NCBI GenBank assembly: GCA_031401675.1
Contig: JANNRR010000130.1
Span: 1 to 39,426 of the forward strand
DNA from: JANNRR01 sp031401675
GTDB lineage: Bacteria; Pseudomonadota; Alphaproteobacteria; Rhodobacterales; Rhodobacteraceae
Direction: 5' to 3'
Length of the DNA: 39,426 nt
In this document: positions 1 to 6,292 of the stretch, piece by piece
Numbering within the stretch: the stretch's first letter is position 1
How the letters are laid out: each line of letters begins with the position of its first letter
Translations under genes and position numbers: made by a program
Notes under the pieces: model-generated
Seen by the model: the letters and a program-made list of their open reading frames with translations, nothing else
What the model was told of the DNA's origin: nothing
Database searches by the model: none

Positions 1-2
1 GG

Positions 3-212
3 GTAAAATTGAAAACGGGTTGCGAATGCTCTGCGGAAGAATTGCAGGATTTCTGTAAACAGCGTATCGCTTACTTCAAAATTCCGCACTACTGGAAATT
101 TGTAAATGCCTTCCCCATGACGGTTACGGGTAAAGTAAGGAAGGTGGAAATGCGTGAAATTGCTATTGAAGAATTGGGTTTACAGGAAGTAGCCGGGATA
201 AAAACATCTTGA
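3..212 (+). CDS. Acyl-CoA synthetase (AMP-binding), C-terminal fragment, Bacteroidota-like
   Basis: This is the last ~69 codons of an adenylate-forming acyl-CoA synthetase; the 5' part lies outside the window. The open frame begins at base 3 with no real start codon. The visible part matches the small C-terminal lid domain: a stretch reading CKQRIAYFKIPHYWKFV, then FPMTVTGKVRKVEMRE, where the Lys of TGKVRK sits at the position of the catalytic lysine of the family (established knowledge: it contacts the acyl-adenylate). Such enzymes activate a carboxylate with ATP and transfer it to CoA. The codon use and AT-rich base composition differ sharply from everything after ~505 and suggest a Bacteroidota source. 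Family assignment is firm; the substrate cannot be told. Confidence 0.85.
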   Translation, partial: VKLKTGCECSAEELQDFCKQRIAYFKIPHYWKFVNAFPMTVTGKVRKVEMREIAIEELGLQEVAGIKTS

Positions 213-314
213 ATACAGGGATACGGATAACGTATTTCCCTTGAAGCCATCAGCGGATTATTTGATCAGTATCTGACTTCACGCCTGATCCAAAAAAATA
301 CCTACATTGCCGCT

Positions 315-560
315 ATGATCAGAAAAATAACCGGCCAGGATTTTGATTTCATCTATGAGCTTTACATGCATCCGCAGGTAAACAGGTATTTACTTTACGA
401 ACCTATGACGGCGCATGAGTTTAAAGACGTATACGCGGACCTGCTTGATAAAAATATCATTTACATTTTTGAAGACAATAGTATAGCAGCCGGTATGTTT
501 AAACTCGGATCACGTCATCCTCCATGTTGTGCGCGACCACCCCGGCCTTGGCAGGTGTAA
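315..560 (+). CDS. GNAT-like N-acetyltransferase, N-terminal fragment cut by chimeric junction
   Basis: The reading frame starts MIRKITGQDFDFIYELYMHP and looks like the first ~63 residues of a GNAT acetyltransferase (beta1-alpha1-alpha2 part), AT-rich like the preceding fragment. The native coding sequence appears to stop at about base 503-507; after that the frame simply reads through antisense pntA sequence to a chance stop at 558-560, giving a nonsense tail rich in Pro, Cys and Arg. The acetyl-CoA binding motif (R/Q-x-x-G-x-G/A) expected further on is therefore absent. The upstream 102 bases separate it from the synthetase fragment on the same strand. GNAT assignment is an inference from the N-terminal pattern only; the truncation is plain from the composition switch. 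Confidence 0.6.
   Translation: MIRKITGQDFDFIYELYMHPQVNRYLLYEPMTAHEFKDVYADLLDKNIIYIFEDNSIAAGMFKLGSRHPPCCARPPRPWQV
495..510. other. Chimeric junction between Bacteroidota-like and alphaproteobacterial DNA
   Basis: To the left the sequence is AT-rich and codes rightward for the GNAT fragment (…AAGMFKL); to the right it is GC-rich and codes leftward for PntA (…MEDDVIR). Both genes are interrupted in the middle within a few bases of each other, at about 503-507, with no repeat, insertion element, integrase or tRNA at the border. A natural insertion would normally leave an end signature or spare at least one gene, so an assembly or cloning artefact is the simplest reading. Confidence 0.8.
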
Positions 561-1584
561 GATCGGTCAGCATATGCCTGATGTTGTTCGAATAAAGCGT
601 CGACGCCTGCGCCGCCATCCGGCTGGGGAAATCGGTGTAGCCAACCACCGTCACGCCGTTGGGGCTGACGATCTTCTGATCCGGCACCGTCAGGTCGCAG
701 TTGCCGCCGCGTTCGGCCGCCAGGTCCACCACCACAGAGCCCGGCTTCATCATGGCCACCATATCCGCCAGCCACAGCTTTGGCGCGGGCCGTCCGGGGA
801 TCAGCGCGGTGGTGATCACGATGTCCATGTCGGGGGCCAGTTCGCGGAACTTCGACAATTGGGTTTCGCGGAACTCCGGCGACGACGGGGCGGCATAACC
901 GCCGGTGGCGGCACCATCCTGCGCCGCCTCGAACTCCAGAAACACGAAGCTCGCGCCCATCGATTCGATCTGCTCGGCCACCTCCGGGCGCACGTCGAAG
1001 GCATAGACGATGGCCCCCAGACTGGTCGCCGTGCCAATCGCCGCCAGCCCGGCGACACCCGCACCCACCACCAGCACCTTGGCCGGCGGCACCTTGCCCG
1101 CCGCCGTCACCTGACCGGTGAAGAACCGCCCGAAATTGCTGCCCGCCTCGATCACTGCCCGGTAACCGGCAATGTTGGCCATCGACGACAGCGCATCCAT
1201 CTTCTGCGCCCGGCTGATCCGTGGCACCATGTCCATCGCGATGACATTGGCCCCAAGGCCCTTACACTGCTCCAGCAACTCCGGATTCTGCGCCGGCCAG
1301 AAGAATGAAATCAGCGTCTGGCCCTTCTTCAGACGCTTAACCTCCGCCGGTTCCGGCCCCCTGACCTTGACCACCACGTCGGCAGTCGACCACAGTTTCG
1401 CAGCCGTCGGCAAAACCTGCACGCCTGCCGCCACATAGGCCGCGTCGGAAAATCCCGCCAGCGCACCCGCGCCCGCCTCGATCAGACACTCATGCCCAAG
1501 CTTTTTCAGCTGTATGGCCGAATCGGGCGTCATCGCCACCCGCGCCTCGCCCGCAAAAATCTCCTTCGGTGCCCCGATTTTCAC
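499..1584 (-). CDS. pntA: NAD(P)+ transhydrogenase subunit alpha, 3'-truncated by junction
   Basis: PntA is the NAD(H)-binding part of the proton-pumping Re/Si-specific transhydrogenase of the inner membrane. The protein starts VKIGAPKEIFAGEARVAMTP and shows the alanine-dehydrogenase/PNT N-terminal domain, then the dinucleotide fold VLVVGAGVAGLAAIGTA with the acidic FDVRPEV strand end. I choose GTG at 1584, because GGGGGA lies 6 bases upstream; an open frame continues to 1635 without support. The recognisable protein ends in HNMEDDVIR, where intact homologues continue into a linker and membrane segments, so roughly the last third (of a ~520-residue single alpha subunit) is lost at base ~506. 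The last codon and stop (499-506) belong to the foreign AT-rich DNA. pntB, normally downstream, is missing for the same reason. Confidence 0.93.
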   Translation of the reverse strand: MKIGAPKEIFAGEARVAMTPDSAIQLKKLGHECLIEAGAGALAGFSDAAYVAAGVQVLPTAAKLWSTADVVVKVRGPEPAEVKRLKKGQTLISFFWPAQNPELLEQCKGLGANVIAMDMVPRISRAQKMDALSSMANIAGYRAVIEAGSNFGRFFTGQVTAAGKVPPAKVLVVGAGVAGLAAIGTATSLGAIVYAFDVRPEVAEQIESMGASFVFLEFEAAQDGAATGGYAAPSSPEFRETQLSKFRELAPDMDIVITTALIPGRPAPKLWLADMVAMMKPGSVVVDLAAERGGNCDLTVPDQKIVSPNGVTVVGYTDFPSRMAAQASTLYSNNIRHMLTDLTPAKAGVVAHNMEDDVIRV

Positions 1585-1707
1585 CTGAGTTCCCCCGTGA
1601 TTGCGATGACCCGAAGCCATCCCGCCGAATTCCACCGGGGATTGATAGCACTGCGCAATAAAGTTTCACAAGGCTGGCGAACGGATTCCGGGCCAGAACC
1701 GGGGATT

Positions 1708-2181
1708 TCACAGCCACCGCCGGGTTCGTGCCGCGAACCGGGTAAACTCCGGCCCAAAGCTGGCAAGCAGCCCGGCCTCTTCGCCACGGATGAACCGCCA
1801 CCAGATCACTGTCATGAACACCGGCACCAAGAGCAGCCCTGCCGCGTCCCAAAACAGGGCAAGCCCGGCCAGCATCAGCGCATCGGCCAGATAGATCGGG
1901 TTACGCGACCAACGGTAGACGCCGACGGTCAGCATCGTGCTGGCCGTTTCGCGCGGCATCACCGTGGTTCTGGCCCGGGCGAATTGAACAAGCGAAGCGG
2001 CCATCAGCCCCAGCCCCACGAAGAGCAGCGCCCCGCCAAGCCACGTCCCGACCCGGCCCGCGTCCAGCACCGGCAGGAATCGCGCCTGCAACCACAGCAG
2101 GGTCGCGAAAAGCAGCAGCCATGTCGGCGGGCTTTCCCATTGCCGCAGCAGCCGCCCTGCCAGTCCAGCCTGATCCGTCAT
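1708..2181 (-). CDS. Isoprenylcysteine carboxyl methyltransferase-like membrane protein
   Basis: A 157-residue, mostly hydrophobic protein with about four membrane segments (TWLLLFATLLWLQ, LGGALLFVGLGLMAASL, ALMLAGLALFWDAAGLLL, LVPVFMTVIWW). Between them lies RWSRNPIYLADALMLAG, matching the RNPxY motif of the ICMT/phospholipid methyltransferase family, and the end carries the usual EE..L..FG..F..F....RW pattern. These enzymes use S-adenosylmethionine at the membrane; bacterial substrates are mostly unknown. Three ATGs follow each other at 2187, 2184 and 2181; the run GGGGG at 2188-2192 is correctly spaced only for the last, so I start at 2181. It is read in the same direction as pntA and ends 123 bases upstream of the pntA start, so the two could share a transcript. 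Family call fairly sure, function open. Confidence 0.8.
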   Translation of the reverse strand: MTDQAGLAGRLLRQWESPPTWLLLFATLLWLQARFLPVLDAGRVGTWLGGALLFVGLGLMAASLVQFARARTTVMPRETASTMLTVGVYRWSRNPIYLADALMLAGLALFWDAAGLLLVPVFMTVIWWRFIRGEEAGLLASFGPEFTRFAARTRRWL

Positions 2182-2282
2182 CATCATCCCCCGCCCCTGA
2201 CTTACAATGCGGCTCGACGCCTGCAACCCCTTTCGGCCCTGCCATGCAAAGGTTAATGTCCGGCCGCATGCAGGAGGCGAGG

Positions 2283-2663
2283 ATGGAGAAGGTTCTGGGA
2301 ATCGGCGGGTTCTACTTTCGCGCGCTTGACGCGAAGGGACTGTCGCGCTGGTACTCCGAATGCCTTGGTGTCGATCTGGTCGCGCAGGAACCGGGGGTGC
2401 TTGGCTGGCATCAGAACGGAAAAACCACGCAGTTCGGCCCGTTTCGCCGAGGCAGTCCCTATGTAGACAGCACCGAAAAGGTCTGGATGCTGAGCTTCCG
2501 CGTCCGTGATCTGGATTCGATGGTGCGTCAGCTTCGGGCGCGCGGCGTCGAGGTCGAGGTTGACCCGACTGCCTATTCCAGCGGTTCCATTGCCCGCTTT
2601 TCCGACCCCGAAGGCAACCCTTTGGCGATCTGGGAGTCTCGGGGGGTCGATGCGCGGGAATGA
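2283..2663 (+). CDS. VOC family protein (glyoxalase/bleomycin-resistance fold)
   Basis: A 126-residue single-domain vicinal-oxygen-chelate protein. It opens with GGFYFRALDAKGLSRWYSEC and closes with FSDPEGNPLAIWES, the typical beta-alpha-beta-beta-beta halves of this fold; the C-terminal DPEGN..xxW pattern is a hallmark. Known members are metal-dependent lyases, isomerases, dioxygenases or antibiotic-binding proteins, so the activity cannot be deduced. The ATG at 2283 follows the ribosome-binding sequence GGAGGCGAGG closely; upstream in-frame codons lack such support. It is divergent from the methyltransferase-like gene (101 bases between starts) and lies 153 bases upstream of kynU on the same strand. 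A role in tryptophan breakdown would be guesswork. Confidence 0.85.
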   Translation: MEKVLGIGGFYFRALDAKGLSRWYSECLGVDLVAQEPGVLGWHQNGKTTQFGPFRRGSPYVDSTEKVWMLSFRVRDLDSMVRQLRARGVEVEVDPTAYSSGSIARFSDPEGNPLAIWESRGVDARE

Positions 2664-2816
2664 TTGGTCCGATATCGGTGCCAGTTGCGGACAAGTGTCG
2701 GTCCAAGGCGTGTGCTTTAACCGGATCGGCATGATTTTTTGGCGATGACGGGCTGGAATGCCTGACTTGATTGCAAAGCGGCCACCGGGCTACGTCCGGA
2801 CCTGCAGGAGATCTGA

Positions 2817-4034
2817 ATGACCGACTTTTCCGTTACCCGCGCGATGTTTCACCTGCCCGATGGCATCATCTATCTGGACGGCAATTCGCTTGGGCCGTTG
2901 CCAGTGGCGGCGGGCGCCCGGATAGCGGCCATGGTGCAGGACGAATGGGGGCAGTTGCTGATCACCGGCTGGAACAAGGCGGGCTGGATGGATCAGCCGT
3001 CACGCCTTGGCAACCGGATCGGCAAGCTGATCGGGGCGGAACCGGGTTCGGTGGTGCTGGGCGATACCCTCTCGATCAAGATCTATCAGGCCCTGGCATC
3101 GGCGTTGGAGCTGAACCCGAGCCGGCGGGTGATCCTGTCGGACAGCGGCAATTTCCCGTCGGACCTCTACATGGCTGACGGATTGGTGCGCACTCTCGGT
3201 CAAGGGTACGTGCTGAAAACCGTCGCCCCGGCCGAGGTGATGGCGGCGATCGACGGCGGCGTTGCCGTCCTGATGCTGACCGAAATCGATTACCGTACCG
3301 GCCGGCGACATGACATGGCCGCCCTGACCGACAAGGCCCATGAAATGGGCGCAATCACCGTCTGGGATCTGGCGCATTCCGCCGGTGCCCTGCCGGTGGA
3401 TGTTGCCGGTTGCGGCGTCGATTTCGCCGCCGGCTGCACCTACAAGTACCTCAACTCCGGCCCCGGCGGCCCGGCCTTCATCTATGTTGCACCGCGTCAC
3501 GCCGCCCGAGTCCGCCCGGCGCTGTCCGGCTGGCTGGGCCATGCCGCACCCTTTGCCTTTGATCTGTCCTATCGCCCCGGCCTCGGTATCGAACGGATGC
3601 GGGTCGGCACCCCGCCGGTGATCCAGATGGCGGCGCTCGAAGCGGCGCTCGATGTCTGGGACTTCGCCACAATCGAGGATGTGCGCGAAAAATCCATCGA
3701 CCTGACCGAGGCGTTCATTGCCGGGGTCGAGGCTGTCTGCGGCCCCGGCTCCGGCCTTGCCCTTGCATCGCCGCGCGATCCTGCGCAGCGCGGCAGCCAG
3801 GTCAGCTTTCGCCACCCCGAAGGCTTTGCCATCATGCAGGCCCTGATCGCACGCGGCGTGATCGGCGATTTCCGCGCGCCCGATATCCTGCGCTTCGGCT
3901 TCACCCCGCTTTACATCGGCCGGGCCGACGTGGATGCTGCAGTGGCCATCCTGGCCGAGGTCATGGAAAAAGCCCTTTGGAAACGCCCGGAATATCAGAA
4001 CGGCCAACGGGGCTCGGGGCGCATCGCCACCTGA
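2817..4034 (+). CDS. kynU: Kynureninase
   Basis: KynU (EC 3.7.1.3) is a pyridoxal-phosphate enzyme that hydrolyses L-kynurenine to anthranilate and alanine. The 405-residue length fits. Family marks are the N-terminal IIYLDGNSLGPLP, the cofactor-pocket segment VWDLAHSAGALPVD (Asp184 in the place of the ring-nitrogen aspartate), and CTYKYLNSGPGGPAF with Lys210 as the Schiff-base lysine. The C-terminal half keeps SQVSFRH and LRFGFTPLYIG. The start ATG is preceded by CAGGAGA at good distance. The end overlaps the following GNAT gene by about 58 bases and that gene overlaps kynA, so all three should be one transcript. No kynurenine-3-monooxygenase is visible, so the anthranilate branch is the likely route. 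Confidence 0.96.
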   Translation: MTDFSVTRAMFHLPDGIIYLDGNSLGPLPVAAGARIAAMVQDEWGQLLITGWNKAGWMDQPSRLGNRIGKLIGAEPGSVVLGDTLSIKIYQALASALELNPSRRVILSDSGNFPSDLYMADGLVRTLGQGYVLKTVAPAEVMAAIDGGVAVLMLTEIDYRTGRRHDMAALTDKAHEMGAITVWDLAHSAGALPVDVAGCGVDFAAGCTYKYLNSGPGGPAFIYVAPRHAARVRPALSGWLGHAAPFAFDLSYRPGLGIERMRVGTPPVIQMAALEAALDVWDFATIEDVREKSIDLTEAFIAGVEAVCGPGSGLALASPRDPAQRGSQVSFRHPEGFAIMQALIARGVIGDFRAPDILRFGFTPLYIGRADVDAAVAILAEVMEKALWKRPEYQNGQRGSGRIAT

Positions 4035-4519
4035 TCCGCCGCTTTCGGGCAGACGACGCCGCCCCGACCCGGGCGGTGTTCTACGCCGCCGTGCGGATCG
4101 GGGCCGCCGGCCACTATACCGAGGCCGAACTGGCGGAATGGGCACCCTCTCCCGAAATGTCGGACGACTGGGGTCCGTGGCTTGACCGCCACATCACGCT
4201 GGTGTCCGAAACCGGTGGCCGCGTCACCGGCTTCATGATGCTGGAAGCGGACGGATATCTGAACATGGCCTTTGTCCTGCCGGAGTACCGTCGCAGCGGG
4301 CTGGCGGATGCGCTCTACGACGCCATCCTCGCCGAAGCGCGCACCCGGGCAATGCCGCGCCTGACGGTCTGGGCCAGCCGCCTGGCGCAGCGCTTCCTGG
4401 CCCGGCGCGGTTGGCAGATCGACCCGGCCCCGCCGCCCCACCCGGATCATCCGGCTCCGACTCAAGGTGGTCCGGAACCCATGTCCCTGCCGATGCTGCT
4501 TGATCCGGTGACACCATAG
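3977..4519 (+). CDS. GNAT-family N-acetyltransferase between kynU and kynA
   Basis: About 180 residues with an acetyltransferase core: IRRFRADDAAPTRAVFYAAV (beta1-alpha1), GRVTGFMMLEADGYLNMAFV (beta strands), then PEYRRSGLADALYDAILAEA, which is the acetyl-CoA pyrophosphate loop and helix, and ARRGW near the end. The start is uncertain: the TTG at 3977 lies inside kynU and gives an N-terminal extension before the fold proper, but no ATG or GTG is available before beta1. Its stop TAG (4517-4519) overlaps the GTG start of kynA by one base. The position in the middle of a tryptophan-degradation operon, where a kynurenine formamidase (kynB) is often found, suggests a metabolite of the pathway as substrate; this is inference only. 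Confidence 0.85.
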   Translation: METPGISERPTGLGAHRHLIRRFRADDAAPTRAVFYAAVRIGAAGHYTEAELAEWAPSPEMSDDWGPWLDRHITLVSETGGRVTGFMMLEADGYLNMAFVLPEYRRSGLADALYDAILAEARTRAMPRLTVWASRLAQRFLARRGWQIDPAPPPHPDHPAPTQGGPEPMSLPMLLDPVTP

Positions 4520-5361
4520 TGACCGATTCCGCCAAAAACGATCCCGCCAACGACGATGCCGAAACCGATTTCCGTGTCCGCATGTCCTATACCGACTATC
4601 TCGGACTGGATGCGATCCTGTCGTCGCAGCACCTGCGCACCGACGCGCACGACGAAATGCTGTTCATCATCCAGCACCAGACCTCGGAACTGTGGATGCG
4701 CCTTGCCCTGCACGAGCTTGGGGCCGCGCGGGCCGCCATCGCCGCCGGCACCCTGCGCCCGGCCTTCAAGATGCTGACCCGGGTGGCGCGGATATTCGAA
4801 CAGCTGAACAACGCCTGGGACGTGCTGCGCACCATGACCCCCAGCGAATATACCCATTTCCGCGACGGCCTCGGCCAATCCTCGGGCTTTCAGTCCTGGC
4901 AATACCGGCTGATCGAATTCACCGCCGGCAACCGCAATGCCGCGATGCTGAAACCGCACGCTCACCGCCCCGATCTGACCGCAGCCCTCGTCGCCGAGCT
5001 GGCACGCCCCAGCCTTTATGACGTGGCCCTGCGCCACTTGGCGCGCGCCGGACTGCCGGTTCCGTCCGCGGTCCTGACGCGCGATGTCAGCCAGCACTGG
5101 ATTGCCGATCCGTTGGTGCAGGCGGCATGGGAACAGGTTTACCGCGCCCCCGAAGCGCATTGGGAACTGTATGAGCTGGCCGAAAAACTCATGGATTTCG
5201 AGGATTACTTTCGGCGCTGGCGCTTTAATCACGTGACCACCGTCGAACGCGTGATCGGGCTGAAACGCGGCACCGGCGGCACATCGGGCGTCGGATATCT
5301 GCGCCGAATGCTGGAGGTCGAGCTTTTCCCCGAACTTTGGCACTTGCGCACGGCACTTTGA
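4519..5361 (+). CDS. kynA: Tryptophan 2,3-dioxygenase
   Basis: KynA (EC 1.13.11.11) is a tetrameric haem enzyme that opens the indole ring of L-tryptophan with O2, giving N-formylkynurenine. The 280-residue protein lines up with the Xanthomonas enzyme in all key places: His53 in FIIQHQTSELW (substrate indole contact), Arg115 in YTHFRDGLG (carboxylate contact), His238 in RFNHVTTVERVIG (haem axial ligand) and Thr252 in the GTGGTSG loop. The GTG start at 4519 shares its first base with the last base of the stop codon of the GNAT gene, a sign of translational coupling. It encodes step one of the pathway while kynU encodes step three; the formamidase for step two is not in this window. Confidence 0.96.
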   Translation: MTDSAKNDPANDDAETDFRVRMSYTDYLGLDAILSSQHLRTDAHDEMLFIIQHQTSELWMRLALHELGAARAAIAAGTLRPAFKMLTRVARIFEQLNNAWDVLRTMTPSEYTHFRDGLGQSSGFQSWQYRLIEFTAGNRNAAMLKPHAHRPDLTAALVAELARPSLYDVALRHLARAGLPVPSAVLTRDVSQHWIADPLVQAAWEQVYRAPEAHWELYELAEKLMDFEDYFRRWRFNHVTTVERVIGLKRGTGGTSGVGYLRRMLEVELFPELWHLRTAL

Positions 5362-5422
5362 TGCAGCTTGGCTGTGGACCATTCCGCCGATCTCCCGTAA
5401 AATTCCACAAGAGTTCCATGAT

Positions 5423-5443
5423 TTGGGCATGATTGTTGCCCAA
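5423..5443. terminator. Hairpin downstream of kynA (terminator-like or operator)
   Basis: A perfect 7-bp inverted repeat, TTGGGCA - TGATTGT - TGCCCAA, about 60 bases after the kynA stop and 35 bases before the L,D-transpeptidase start. There is no T-tract after it, so it may be a factor-dependent terminator, an RNA-stabilising hairpin or an operator for the next gene. Confidence 0.35.
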
Positions 5444-5478
5444 GCCTGTACAGTAAGTTCAAAATCAAAGGACGGGTG

Positions 5479-6255
5479 ATGCCGGGAATTGAAATGCGTT
5501 GGATAGGGATCGGGCTGATTGCGGGCCTGTTGAGCGGCTGTCTGGAAGTGGCACCCGGCGCCGATGTGACCAAACTGGCCGCAGCGCCGCAAGGCTTCGC
5601 CGATGCCTACGCCGGGCGCAATGACGCTGGCATCGACCTGCCCACCATCCCGGTCGAACAGATCGCCGAGCCGTTCCGCCGTCAGGTCGTGGATTTCAAG
5701 ACGGCCGAATTGCCGGGCACCGTCATCATCAGCCCGGGCGCGCGCCAGCTGCACCTGATCCTGGAAAACGGCAAGGCCCTGCGCTACGGCATCGCCGTTG
5801 GCCGCGCCGGCTTCGAATGGGCCGGTGTCGCCCAGATCACCGACCGCAAGCCCTGGCCGACCTGGACGCCGCCGCCCGAAATGATCGAACGCAAGCCGGA
5901 ACTGAAGCAATGGGAAAACGGCCAGCCCGGCGGCCCGACCAACCCGCTTGGCGCCCGCGCCCTGTATCTGACCACCAACGGCATCGACTACGGATACCGC
6001 ATCCACGGCACCCCGGAATGGCAGTCGATCGGCTCCAACGCCTCGTCGGGCTGCATCCGGATGATCAATCAGGACGTCATCGACCTTTATGCCCGCGTCG
6101 CCGATGGGGCCAGGGTGGTGGTGCTGAACGCCGACGGCAGCTTTCCGACCGTGCTGAAACTTCCGCCCGCGCCGCCGAAGCCAAAGGTTGCGGCTGTGGT
6201 GCCGGTCGTGGCCCCTGCCCCGGAACCGGTGATCCCGACCGCCGGCCCGATCTGA
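5479..6255 (+). CDS. L,D-transpeptidase (YkuD domain) lipoprotein
   Basis: A 258-residue envelope enzyme. Residues 8-21 form a short hydrophobic signal ending in the lipobox LLSGC, so Cys21 is the probable lipidated residue. The YkuD catalytic domain spans roughly 80-215: TVIISPGARQLHLILENGKA at its start and the active-site segment from His176 (YRIHGTPEW) to Cys192 in SNASSGCIRM. Such enzymes make 3-3 peptidoglycan crosslinks or attach proteins to peptidoglycan via meso-diaminopimelate. The tail after 220 is rich in Pro, Val and Ala and probably disordered. ATG at 5479 has AAGGA six bases upstream; the GTG just before it lacks spacing. The gene is convergent with the MttB-family gene, with 36 bases between the stops. 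Confidence 0.92.
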   Translation: MPGIEMRWIGIGLIAGLLSGCLEVAPGADVTKLAAAPQGFADAYAGRNDAGIDLPTIPVEQIAEPFRRQVVDFKTAELPGTVIISPGARQLHLILENGKALRYGIAVGRAGFEWAGVAQITDRKPWPTWTPPPEMIERKPELKQWENGQPGGPTNPLGARALYLTTNGIDYGYRIHGTPEWQSIGSNASSGCIRMINQDVIDLYARVADGARVVVLNADGSFPTVLKLPPAPPKPKVAAVVPVVAPAPEPVIPTAGPI

Positions 6256-6292
6256 GTGCAGCCCGATTTGAGTACGGCCCGATCTGGGTCGT
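6245..6292. repeat. Three imperfect 16-bp tandem units across the ldt / mttB 3' ends
   Basis: The unit GCCCGATCTGAGTGCA occurs three times in a row with small changes (6245-6260, 6261-6276, 6277-6292). It begins in the last codons of the L,D-transpeptidase, includes its stop codon, and runs to the first base of the opposing gene's stop codon. Confidence 0.6.

Noticed and set aside
2182..2706. N-terminal extension of the ICMT-like gene to 2706
   Set aside because: It would overlap the VOC gene completely and reads as Arg/Pro-rich noise; the ribosome-binding site favours 2181.
4462..6006. Long leftward open frame (514 codons) across kynA and the L,D-transpeptidase
   Set aside because: It lies opposite two clearly conserved genes and its translation is His/Gly/Arg-rich without domain patterns; GC-rich DNA often yields such antisense frames.
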